Shown here: piece by piece, positions 7,760 through 15,440 of the stretch
Numbering within the stretch: the stretch's first letter is position 1
How the letters are laid out: every line of letters begins with the position of its first letter
NCBI GenBank assembly: GCA_026419115.1
Contig: JAOAAA010000012.1
Span: 1-44,513, forward strand
DNA: 44,513 nt
Direction of reading: 5' to 3'
From: Gemmataceae bacterium
GTDB lineage: Bacteria; Planctomycetota; Planctomycetia; Gemmatales; Gemmataceae
The notes under the pieces: generated by a model
The model's input: the letters and a program-made list of their open reading frames with translations, nothing else
What the model was told of the DNA's origin: nothing
The model's database searches: none
Program-made: the position numbers and the translations under genes

Positions 7760-7805
7760 TTCGAGTTACCTCTATTAGTTCTGTTCTAATTTTAGTATGT
7801 TGCAT

Positions 7806-8561
7806 TTAGCTAATCTTGATAAGCGTTGCATCGGCAGACAAAGAACTTCCCAAAATCAACCGGCCCAGATCAGTAACGCCGTTAGCATCGAGACCGACTA
7901 AAAATTTGGTTTGAAACACTCCAGAAATAAAAGCTGGTGCGGTTCGAGAGAACTTTCCGTTGTCGGCTGACTTTTGCTGGCCAAAGTAGATTTTACCTTG
8001 AGCATCAGTGCGGCAATCGTATTGAAGAATTGCTTTGGCAATGTGCAAGCCGTTAGTAGCTGTGTCGTCGTAGGCATCAAAAAATCCTGCTGCAGGATTA
8101 CCGGCAGTCGTTTTAGCGACGACAACTGCTGGGCTAGTCCCACCCGTGAGAGACGAAATGGCCACTAAAAGTGGGTGATTTAAACCTCCACAATAATTCT
8201 GGAAGGTAACTGTAACGGCCGTTCCGGGCAGGGTACCACCACTGCAGACCACATTACCTATTCCGATTGATGGCAATGCTTCGAGGGCGGCTTGGACAGC
8301 CGCCGCCGTTGCATTATGGGCAATAGCTGATGTCGTTTCTCCATCGTATTGCAGACGAAAAGTACCTCCCGTCGGTGAGCCAGTAATAGTTACTGTTTGA
8401 ACTTCATTGACAGCGGTTCCACTGCCGGCCACCTGACCAAGTACTGTACCCTTCGCAAGATACTTCGACGCCGGAAGCATCACGTTGATTGTACTTGCCG
8501 CATCGTACTGACCGTAAGGAACCAATCCTTCCATTGTGTAATTTGCCGTTGCTTCTTTCAT
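7806..8561 (-). CDS. Head decoration protein with an inserted domain
   Basis: The ends of this 251-residue protein match the lambda gpD-type decoration fold. Residues 28-45 (LPASKYLAKGTVLGQV) and about 158-185 (AGFFDAYDDTATNGLHIAKAILQYDC) are the two halves that are normally adjacent. Between them, residues 52-152 form an extra domain with TGGTFRLQYDG, NATAAAVQAALEALPSIG and GTLPGTAVTVTF. This repeat-type beta domain is also known from other phage and surface proteins. Lambda gpD is only about 110 residues long, so the insert doubles the protein and probably projects from the capsid. The start has GAGGAA upstream. The gene lies between the protease/scaffold and capsid genes, as expected. Confidence 0.75.
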   Translation of the reverse strand: MKEATANYTMEGLVPYGQYDAASTINVMLPASKYLAKGTVLGQVAGSGTAVNEVQTVTITGSPTGGTFRLQYDGETTSAIAHNATAAAVQAALEALPSIGIGNVVCSGGTLPGTAVTVTFQNYCGGLNHPLLVAISSLTGGTSPAVVVAKTTAGNPAAGFFDAYDDTATNGLHIAKAILQYDCRTDAQGKIYFGQQKSADNGKFSRTAPAFISGVFQTKFLVGLDANGVTDLGRLILGSSLSADATLIKIS

Positions 8562-8606
8562 GTTTTCCTCAAGTGTTTATTTGATCGATCTTTTGTTTAT
8601 GTGTTG

Positions 8607-9878
8607 TTAGGGTTTCTTTCTTGCAAGTGCAGCCAATCCAGTCGGCGAAGCAGCGAGAGCTCTGCGTTTTTCATCCTCGCTCATTCGGTCAGGGGAGTTT
8701 GCGGGGTCTTCGAGCAGTTCCCGATTTTTGATAATAACGGGCCGTTTGGCAATTGTTGCCATGAGAGCCTCGCGTGGCGAAATGTAGATTTCTTTCCCAT
8801 TGTCCGAGAATTTGAGTACCTTATCTTCGCTTGCCGATTTGAGTTGATCTAGCAACGTTACACCAACTTTTGGATCCATCTCGTAGGGGTAGATTTTGTC
8901 TTTGTGTTGTTCACAGAAGAACACGCATTCAGCGTGAACACGTTCGTCACGAAGCCGCTTGGTTTCAGATTCGTAGAACGCTTTTGATTTAGCAAGCTCG
9001 TTGAGTAGCTTGGTTTCGGCATTCTTGACGGGATCGGCGGGGTTGCACCCGCCACCATTGGTCATGGATGGTTTTGGTTCTTCGCCGGTGTTTGCCGGCT
9101 CCGTGTTTTGTGTAGGTGCTTTTGCCATTTGAAGTGCCTGCACCATCGACGCCAAAAGCTCATTAGGGGTTGTTTCGTTGACAAACAATATATCGACCCC
9201 TGCTTCCTTGAGGGCGGCTAGCAGCTGATTGCGATCCATAATAGGCTTCTCCGAAAATTTTAAAACTTTATCTCCGATTTGAATTTGCATGGTTTTTGAG
9301 TGGTTACTTTTGATTACCTTCTCTGCAAAAGCGAGGATATTTGGTGCGGTTTCGTCTTCGGGTTCATAAACAAGCGTTGGAATTGAGGCAAGGTCTTTAC
9401 AGTTAGGGATCTCTGCCCCAAGAATTGAGACACGGCGGAGGCAAGGACCGACCCCTTTGTAATCGAGATAGAACTCCGCACTTATCTCTGAATAGTTCCC
9501 CGCGTTGATCCATCTCGCCAACGGGACTGGGACTCCTCGAAATCGGCAACAGAGCTTTTCACCTACAATTTGCAGGTCATCAGGCCAACCAACTGCGGGA
9601 AGATCGGTACGGTCAGCGTAGCTCTGGTTGATCGAGGAGTTTTCCTCGTGCCCCACTGCGACTGAGGCAGCAGGGATAAGGTACGCCGGAGCTCGGAAGA
9701 ATCCGTCTTGGCGCTTGGCTTGATATTTATGCCAGTTATCGACGACCTTTTGGAGGAACTCAAGGTCAGCTACTTTGCCGTTAGGCATGAGCGTACCAGC
9801 AGAAAAAATCTCGACAAGACCTTCTGTCATAGCAGTCTTGGCAGGCGGCACGGGTACTGGCATAGGTTGCGTCTTCAT
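8607..9878 (-). CDS. Prohead protease with C-terminal scaffold (Mu gpI-like)
   Basis: This 423-residue protein resembles phage I-like proteins. The N-terminal 180 residues hold the protease-like domain, with GHEEN and the segment SEISAEFYLDYKGVGPCLRRVSILGAEIPNC near 130-160. The rest is helical, charged and linker-rich, as expected for a scaffold. An internal ATG at 9239 (residue 214) has GGAG nine bases upstream and could make a separate 210-residue scaffold, as Mu gene Z does inside gene I. The gene overlaps the portal by four bases. Its ATG has AGGAGA upstream. Confidence 0.75.
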   Translation of the reverse strand: MKTQPMPVPVPPAKTAMTEGLVEIFSAGTLMPNGKVADLEFLQKVVDNWHKYQAKRQDGFFRAPAYLIPAASVAVGHEENSSINQSYADRTDLPAVGWPDDLQIVGEKLCCRFRGVPVPLARWINAGNYSEISAEFYLDYKGVGPCLRRVSILGAEIPNCKDLASIPTLVYEPEDETAPNILAFAEKVIKSNHSKTMQIQIGDKVLKFSEKPIMDRNQLLAALKEAGVDILFVNETTPNELLASMVQALQMAKAPTQNTEPANTGEEPKPSMTNGGGCNPADPVKNAETKLLNELAKSKAFYESETKRLRDERVHAECVFFCEQHKDKIYPYEMDPKVGVTLLDQLKSASEDKVLKFSDNGKEIYISPREALMATIAKRPVIIKNRELLEDPANSPDRMSEDEKRRALAASPTGLAALARKKP

Positions 9879-11206
9879 ATATCATTATTCTCCTGATGTG
9901 TTCTGAGTAACTCAAATTTTTTTGACGGGGTCGCTATGGCTCCCCGCACCGACTCCTCTGGTGTGATTGCAGGTGTTCGACCGGTGCGTTCTGCCAGTTC
10001 CGATAATTTGAGAGGAAAGCCCAAATCCGAAAGGGCTTGGTCAATCTTCAGTTCTTGCAGAACATACTCAGGGTTAGGAGCTTCAAGGTTACACTGAGGA
10101 ACCGAGACCGCATTGCCATAGTTATAACGAACATAATCGGGTAACAGTTGGTTTTCTAGAACTGCCTCAACTTGCACAGAAAGAGCCCAGATAAATAAAT
10201 CCACAGTCGATTGTTGCACCTCTGAATTTCCTCGGTGCTGGGCCCCTCCGCCGGTGAGCATGTGCAAGAATGCCCCCGAAATCCCAATAGCCACTTCTTT
10301 GCGAAGGTCATCAAGACCGGATTGAAAATCTGCCGTCCCGCTCATAGCAAGGTCAAGCAGAGCAATTTCGGTTTGCTCGTCAGTGACAAGGACACCCTGA
10401 GCTCTTGCTGCTTTGAGTTCATTTGCCAATCGTGTGCGAAGCGCTGGGTCGTTTGCTTTGGCGTGAACAAATGGTCCTGTGTATTTGTCGAGAAAAATGG
10501 CTCGAAGTTTCAAGATATGCACAATCATCTCAACCGCTCGATAACTTGCCCGAAGGTCAGACAAACCTTGAGGTGATTCAAATAACTGAAGGTGTTGAAA
10601 TATAACAAAATCGTCGGGGTCTAGGCGAGTTACACCCGCAACCTGATTGATTACGGCCGTGATGTTTTTGAAACGGTCAATTTCAAATTGTATCAACCGA
10701 GTGTCTTTCGCTTTCAGTCTTTTCAGACCGATTTTCCCTTTATATTTCCCGTGATTGTAGCGGGTGTGAATCGGTTCGCACACCGAAAAGCCGTCGAGCA
10801 ACCCACCCGAGAGTATTGCCCAAATAATCCCCGGCGTTTTGCCTGTCGCATTTTCCATCAAGTATTGGCAAAACTCTGCTACCTCGTGTTCTAGTAAGTT
10901 CGTCTTATCGCGAGGGACGCATCGAATTTTTAACGCCATGACCGAGTAAATCTTGCCGAGGAGTGCCGATTTCACTGTCGGCTCAGCAAGGCACTTGCGG
11001 TATGCCAACCTCATCTCAGTTGTTTCTTGCGTGTAGTTATCGTAGTTGACACCACGCAGCCGACTCTGTGAGGCGTAAACTCGGAGTTGCTCCTGCAACC
11101 AAGGCAGTTCCACATCTCGATCAATTAGGTCGCGAGAAGGATTGGTTGACCCGACAGGTTTCATCAGTCGGGTTGCGATCTGTCTAATCCGTGAATAGAG
11201 ACTCAT
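9875..11206 (-). CDS. Portal protein, DUF935 / Mu gp29-like
   Basis: This 443-residue protein has the DUF935 portal pattern. The stretch TEMRLAYRKCLAEPTVKSALLGKIYSV lies at about 62-88, then GGLLDGFSVCEPIH, then KDTRLIQFEIDRF, PDDFVIFQHLQ and RASYRAVEMIVHILKLRAIFLDKYTGPF. Late in the protein are LTGGGAQHRGNSEVQQ and VEAVLENQLLPDYVRYNYG. Portals form the dodecameric ring for DNA entry at the capsid vertex. The ATG overlaps the terminase stop (ATGA), and its own stop overlaps the protease start, so terminase, portal and protease are translationally coupled. Confidence 0.85.
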   Translation of the reverse strand: MSLYSRIRQIATRLMKPVGSTNPSRDLIDRDVELPWLQEQLRVYASQSRLRGVNYDNYTQETTEMRLAYRKCLAEPTVKSALLGKIYSVMALKIRCVPRDKTNLLEHEVAEFCQYLMENATGKTPGIIWAILSGGLLDGFSVCEPIHTRYNHGKYKGKIGLKRLKAKDTRLIQFEIDRFKNITAVINQVAGVTRLDPDDFVIFQHLQLFESPQGLSDLRASYRAVEMIVHILKLRAIFLDKYTGPFVHAKANDPALRTRLANELKAARAQGVLVTDEQTEIALLDLAMSGTADFQSGLDDLRKEVAIGISGAFLHMLTGGGAQHRGNSEVQQSTVDLFIWALSVQVEAVLENQLLPDYVRYNYGNAVSVPQCNLEAPNPEYVLQELKIDQALSDLGFPLKLSELAERTGRTPAITPEESVRGAIATPSKKFELLRTHQENNDI

Positions 11207-12474
11207 CCAAATATTCCCATGTCTAGTTGTGGTACTTCTATCTGTTGTTCTGGGATCGTGATTGGCAACACGGATGTCGGTGTGTGCATTGCTGCCAGCT
11301 TCACAAATGCTCCTGCGCTGGCGTCCACTTGGTCGGCGTTTTGGCCGTTCGGGAACTCACAGAGCTCGTCGAGGTAAGGACCAGTCCAGTTTCGATTCAA
11401 CACGATCACATTTCCCGCTTCGCACTGGGCCTCGAAAGGTTGGGCCCTTTCTATTTTGCTGCCAGTGACTTTGTCAAATTGAACTGCAAAACCTGTTAGC
11501 AGTCGGGCGGTTGCGTGGCAGGCATCCACACCGGCACTGCCTGGCTCCTGCTCGAACCACTGCGGGACGTAGCCGTATTTTGCCTTGTCGAGTTGAGCCG
11601 TTTGCAAAATCAACTGATCGCGTGCGTAGGTGGAAAGCTGCTGGCGGACGACATCCTCAACGTAAAAATAGCCGTCGAATCCTCGGCACATCAGAACACC
11701 GACGGTGTAACACCCCCCACCTTGGGTCGCAGCTCTGTCCCAATATCGCACTCGCTGACCAGAGGCCGGACCTGCATCGACCAACCGAAACCATTCCCTG
11801 CGGAAAATTTGACCAGGCTCGTCTAAGAATTGACCCTCTAGTTCTTGAGCTCGCATCCGAGACGAGTATTTCTTGCCCACCATTTCAACATATTTGGGAT
11901 CGTTGAACATGTTGCTCCTCGTCGTTGCCGAAATAAGGATCGTGTCGGCATCTTGGTTCTCAACAAAGACCTTGTACGTCCAGTGTTTTTTTCCTCGAGG
12001 TGTGAAAGTTGCCGAATAACGACCTAACTCACCCGCCTCACGCAAGCGAGCAATCGCCATCTCAAACGCTGCCTCGTCGCACAAGCTCGCCTCGTCGTGC
12101 CACACGCCTGACAGGTTTGGCCCTCGCAATCGGTCTGGCTCATCGGCCGACCGAAAAATAAATTCCGCTCCTGTGTGTAATCGGCAATAGGGGCGTGGGG
12201 ACATCCGACACGATTGCGGGTTCCAGACCCCGAGCAACTCGGCGATCGACCGAAAGGAACGCAGCGAGGAATCTTCGAGAAGGGTGTATGTCGGGGCAAG
12301 CACCATATAGAGCCGATCCTTTTTGGCTCGGCGGATGAGGTCGTATGCACCGACCCACGACTTACCTGAGCCAACGCCACCAACAAAACCCCGTATGATA
12401 TGCGGGGCAGTACGGAACTCATACTGTGGGCGCGTCAGGCGGATTGTCATTTCGATTTGTGCCCGACTGACCAT
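11203..12474 (-). CDS. Terminase large subunit (packaging ATPase/nuclease)
   Basis: The 423-residue product pumps DNA into proheads and cuts concatemers. Walker A is GGVGSGKS (32-39) and Walker B is LSGVWHDEA (121-129). The ATPase part carries PTYTLLEDSS (61-70) and SATFTPRGKKHW (154-165). The C-terminal RNase H-like nuclease shows VRYWDRAA with Asp246, YVEDVV near 271-276 and a final Asp in NADQVDASAG. The ATG at 12474 is preferred because GAGGAG lies seven bases upstream. It overlaps the small terminase gene by 56 bases. Confidence 0.93.
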   Translation of the reverse strand: MVSRAQIEMTIRLTRPQYEFRTAPHIIRGFVGGVGSGKSWVGAYDLIRRAKKDRLYMVLAPTYTLLEDSSLRSFRSIAELLGVWNPQSCRMSPRPYCRLHTGAEFIFRSADEPDRLRGPNLSGVWHDEASLCDEAAFEMAIARLREAGELGRYSATFTPRGKKHWTYKVFVENQDADTILISATTRSNMFNDPKYVEMVGKKYSSRMRAQELEGQFLDEPGQIFRREWFRLVDAGPASGQRVRYWDRAATQGGGCYTVGVLMCRGFDGYFYVEDVVRQQLSTYARDQLILQTAQLDKAKYGYVPQWFEQEPGSAGVDACHATARLLTGFAVQFDKVTGSKIERAQPFEAQCEAGNVIVLNRNWTGPYLDELCEFPNGQNADQVDASAGAFVKLAAMHTPTSVLPITIPEQQIEVPQLDMGIFG

Positions 12475-12850
12475 CGACTATCTCCTCGGTGACGACCATC
12501 GACACACGCTCAACGTTCTCGACCTCTTGTCGCTCGACATAACCTCGACTTTTCCCTAGGGTTTTGAGCATAAAACAAATGGCCCATGCCTCACCAGCTT
12601 CGACAGACGCGGCTAGAGCTGACTCAGCATCATCAAGCAGACCTTCTTTGACGTCTCGGTGTAGTTCTTGCATCTCTGGGTGATTGTTAATAAATCGGAT
12701 CACCGCTGTGCGAGTCACGCCAAAATGTTTAGCACAAGCAGACACGTTCCCGCGATACCTACCCAGACAGGCTGCTAGTTCACGCTCTCTCAAAATGGGC
12801 TTGCGTCCGCCTGTTTTCTTTCTCTTAACGTTGGTGGTTTTCTCACCCAT
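12419..12850 (-). CDS. Terminase small subunit-like DNA-binding protein
   Basis: This 143-residue protein has a basic N-terminus (KRKKTGGRKP) followed by a helix-turn-helix, about residues 25-55 (ACLGRYRGNVSACAKHFGVTRTAVIRFI). The helical remainder includes DAESALAASVEAGEAWAICFMLKTLGKSRGY, a pattern frequent in small terminases and in phage DNA-binding proteins placed before terL. It would recognise the packaging site and load the large subunit. It overlaps the next gene by 56 bases and the sigma-like gene by eight. Confidence 0.75.
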   Translation of the reverse strand: MGEKTTNVKRKKTGGRKPILRERELAACLGRYRGNVSACAKHFGVTRTAVIRFINNHPEMQELHRDVKEGLLDDAESALAASVEAGEAWAICFMLKTLGKSRGYVERQEVENVERVSMVVTEEIVDGQSGTNRNDNPPDAPTV

Positions 12851-13418
12851 TGTAATACTCTCTATTACATAATACTCCTCGCACCTCTTGGACGGTCTCG
12901 TCGATCAAGTCTTGCACCGAAGTGAACCCGTATTTGTTCGCTAATCGCACAAGTTCCGAGTGATAAAGTTTTGGCCCCCAAAACTCGTGCTGCATGACCT
13001 CGACATAAGGAGAGCCCATAAGAGCTACCTTGCGTTGCATTGCTTTGAGTTCCTCGGCGGCCTCATGCGCGGCAAGAGGGTCATAAGCAGCCACAGCAGC
13101 ATCATCAGCAGCATCATCAAGAGAAGTGATGGTGAGATTTGTTTTTCTTGCCCTTTCCACGCTGATACGAGTGATGCCGCGACGGCTCTCCTTGCGGAGC
13201 CACGTGAGGATGAACCGACTGGCACAACAAACGGCAAAGGTTGCGAAGGCTGCTCCCTTCGATGGGTCGTATTTAGTGGCAGCGTGGAAGATGCCTTCAA
13301 GGGCAATGGCGTGATACTCCTCCCACTCGGCAGTGCGAGGTCGGACGTTGGGGAAGCATCGGCGGACGACCCAGTGAGCGAGATCGAGATTATCGGTGAC
13401 TAGTTGCTCATTTCGCAT
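12843..13418 (-). CDS. Phage-encoded sigma-70-like factor
   Basis: Residues 1-75 of this 191-residue protein match sigma region 2: NLDLAHWVVRRCFP, then WEEYHAIALEGIFHAATKYDPSKGAAFATFAVCCASRFILTWLRKESRR. This is the helix set that binds core polymerase and melts the -10 element. The middle is Ala/Asp-rich (about 97-115). The C-terminal 60 residues (LYHSELVRLANKYGFTSVQDLID) might stand in for region 4, but the match is poor. It sits at the head of the packaging and structural genes, so it may switch them on. It could also be an anti-host or regulatory protein derived from a sigma factor. Confidence 0.75.
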   Translation of the reverse strand: MRNEQLVTDNLDLAHWVVRRCFPNVRPRTAEWEEYHAIALEGIFHAATKYDPSKGAAFATFAVCCASRFILTWLRKESRRGITRISVERARKTNLTITSLDDAADDAAVAAYDPLAAHEAAEELKAMQRKVALMGSPYVEVMQHEFWGPKLYHSELVRLANKYGFTSVQDLIDETVQEVRGVLCNREYYNG

Positions 13419-13424
13419 GCACCA

Positions 13425-13430
13425 ATTATA
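13425..13430 (-). promoter_or_regulatory. -10-like TATAAT directly before the sigma-like gene
   Basis: A perfect TATAAT (minus strand) ends only six bases before the ATG at 13418. A start point about seven bases downstream would coincide with the ATG and give a leaderless message. No good -35 hexamer is seen 16-18 bases upstream, so the promoter may be weak, activator dependent, or chance. Confidence 0.3.
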
Positions 13431-13476
13431 ACTCGCATCGGGGTCAGATCATTTTTAGGTGTAACTTAGGACCACC

Positions 13477-13884
13477 TTATGAGTGAGTCGGCGAAGTCAA
13501 TTCCCCCACGATTACCTGCCAGTCTGCTGGTCGCCACACGCAGGCAGTGACGCCTGCGTCATTGAGTGCACGCAACCAATCGCGTTGTTGAGGCGAAAGT
13601 TGGCCTCTAGAAGTTTTAAGCTCCGCAACTAGCAATCGGTCATCACGTACCAGTACCAAATCAGGCCAACCGGCTCCGTCACCCTGGACAGGCGTACACC
13701 ATCGGCCAGAGCGGCCCTGTGCGGGGCGGAAGTGGGCCACACGCCAGCCGATCGCTTGGGCGAGGGTGATAATCAGCGCAGTGAACTCTCTTTCGGATAT
13801 GTCTGTTGGCGGAGCCAAGCTCAGCGGGTCGAACAGGCCTGTGGGCAGCATACGTCGGAGATCGGCACGGTTGAAGCTGGTCAT
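13477..13884 (-). CDS. VRR-NUC domain nuclease
   Basis: This 135-residue protein is a stand-alone VRR-NUC enzyme of the PD-(D/E)xK superfamily. The catalytic series is an early Glu in SEREFTALIITLAQAIGW (Glu31 or Glu33), then GWPDLVLV with Asp75, then AELK with Glu88 and Lys90, and finally QQRDWLRAL (100-107). Related proteins occur in many phages beside replication or packaging genes and can act on branched DNA; the substrate here is unknown. The start overlaps the upstream small gene by four bases (ATGA). A 58-base gap separates its end from the sigma-like gene. Confidence 0.85.
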   Translation of the reverse strand: MTSFNRADLRRMLPTGLFDPLSLAPPTDISEREFTALIITLAQAIGWRVAHFRPAQGRSGRWCTPVQGDGAGWPDLVLVRDDRLLVAELKTSRGQLSPQQRDWLRALNDAGVTACVWRPADWQVIVGELTSPTHS

Positions 13885-14093
13885 GTGCTGCCTCCTTCTG
13901 CCAACCGCCGCGCCTGCTGCAACACTTCACAGCGTTGGTCGGCGCTCAAGATGGACCAGAGGTAGGATAATTCGGCGTGTTCGGGTTCCAGTGCGCCGGA
14001 TTCTGCGCCGCTTAAGACGCTGCTAGCATTATTTTCTGAGGATTCGTATATTGGTTCGAATCCTATTGGGTGTATTGTTTCACTTCTCTCCAA
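13881..14093 (-). CDS. Small protein upstream of the VRR-NUC gene, unknown
   Basis: This 70-residue acidic protein is not recognised. Its stop overlaps the VRR-NUC start in an ATGA, which supports it as a real translated gene. The C-terminal part (LSYLWSILSADQRCEVLQQARRLAEG) looks like one or two amphipathic helices, as at the end of some phage regulators or nuclease partners. The N-terminus may be spurious. An 8-bp inverted repeat, AGGATTCG/CGAATCCT, lies inside it at 14039-14064. Confidence 0.45.
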   Translation of the reverse strand: MERSETIHPIGFEPIYESSENNASSVLSGAESGALEPEHAELSYLWSILSADQRCEVLQQARRLAEGGST

Positions 14094-14328
14094 TCCCCTT
14101 CTCTATAAGATCGAGCCTTCGAACCAACGACGCTAGTTGTCGGGCATTGTATTCTGTCGTTTCGATTCTTCTGAGCCGCGACCGTTAGGGACCGGCAGTA
14201 ATCTTCCCGCGACGAAACCCCACTATCCCACCCCCCGCTTGAATTCCCACTGGGCAAACTTCCGCAGCTGATTCCCTACGCCAGTCGCGCCGCGCGGAGG
14301 ACCTGGCCGAAGGTGGCTCGATTCGTGG
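14094..14328. other. Junction of phage module and restriction relic, no clear gene
   Basis: No convincing coding region is seen. On the minus strand, bases just after the relic's stop can be read in a shifted frame as a 21-residue protein-like stretch (TTNRATFGQVLRAARLA) that ends in TAG near 14280. It may be another gene fragment. No repeat matching the other edge of the module near 830-930 was found, so the attachment sites are not located. Confidence 0.3.
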
Positions 14329-14895
14329 TCAGGATGTCGTCTCTATTGCAGTGGGATTGAGGACCATCTCGAACAGTTGGTGGATGTAAACATCCTTATC
14401 CTCCTCATGGAAAAGGATGTGTCGTTTGCTCGTGGCTTGCTTTTCCATGTCCCAAAGCCGTTTCATTATGTGGGACGGCGTGTTCGAAACAATAAACGAA
14501 TGGAGCCGTACAGACGTGTCGCTTAATCGTGTCTCGATCTCCTTGATCGTTTGGTGAAACTGTATCTTGGGATCGGTTGGCCCGAGGTTGCGGATGCCCT
14601 TGGGGGCCACGAAGATGACATGCTGAAGGCTGTCGACTAGCAGCCACAGATTGAAGTCCGGATGGAAATTACCAGCCTCGAAGAAGCCAACGCCACGTCC
14701 TTGACTCAGATTGCGAAGCAGGTACAACTCTTTCCTCTCGAAGAAGCAGCTGTTTTGGTCATGGGCCTTTTTCAGGTCTTCCACGAACTGACGTTCGATC
14801 TGGTTGAGGCCGAGCTGGGTCAGATCATGGGCACGATACTTCGCATGATGGGGAGTGATCGCCATCGCCGACTTTAGCTGATGTCTATGAAACAA
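14329..14895 (-). pseudogene. Internally deleted relic of a DEAD/DEAH-type restriction helicase
   Basis: The 188-residue frame seems to join the two ends of a much larger protein. The start [15 protein letters not shown] resembles the N-terminus of large DEAD/DEAH-box helicases found in type III-like restriction loci. From about residue 30 it switches to their C-terminal nuclease region: [28 protein letters not shown], then [21 protein letters not shown] and SFIVSNTP. The whole helicase core is missing. In the PD-(D/E)xK series, the residue before PK is Ala (FVAPKG), where I would expect an acid. Both points suggest a dead gene. The family comparison is from memory and needs an alignment. Confidence 0.65.
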
Positions 14896-15440
14896 GAAAC
14901 ATGGCTAGATTAACCCGCCGGTCAGACCGAGGCAACCCTCCTCCGGCTTTGATTCAGAATTTGTCACATCTGCAACCAGTCTGTGTCTCAGCCAATTGCA
15001 GAAGTAACCCGAGACGACGAATCGAACGACGGCATTCGCCCTGTACTGAGAACAATACAGTTCCACTCCACAAACAAACAATCAATAAATCAAACAATCA
15101 ATCAATCGTAAAACGAGTTCCAAACCCGTTTTTTCTAACAACTGACGTTTTTTTGTTACGATTCTCTAGACTTCTATAGATAATACATTTAGCAAAAATA
15201 TCGATAATTATCATTTGTCGATTTGCTGGTTATTTTCACTCCTTCATGTGGTTGAGTTGAACGGTTCTCTTTTGTCTTAGTGATACTCAAAGAGCGTTAT
15301 CAAATCATGGTAAAAACTTCAGTTCATAGTTGCGTGACGGGCGTAGAGGGTGGGGCCGCTCATTGGTGGTAGACCGACGTTGTTCGAGCCGATTCTTCTG
15401 ATCCAGACCAGAAACCTTTTGCTCGTTTCCTTGAAGGGGA
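14896..15440. other. AT-rich intergenic region with short CAAT repeats
   Basis: No gene is seen in these 545 bases. At about 15072-15108 there is a run of imperfect four-base repeats (CAAA, CAAT, CAAT). An AT-rich stretch with several T runs follows to about 15240. It may be the edge between imported and core sequence, as the genes to the right are core planctomycete genes. Confidence 0.4.

Noticed and set aside
12419-12474. Frameshift between the small and large terminase genes
   Set aside because: Both genes have their own starts and the large subunit ATG has a good GAGGAG site; a simple overlap is enough.
14039-14064. T-arm-like GGTTCGAATCC, possible tRNA or attachment site
   Set aside because: No acceptor, D or anticodon arm fits upstream, and the sequence is part of an 8-bp inverted repeat inside a small gene. 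No matching copy was seen at the other edge of the module.
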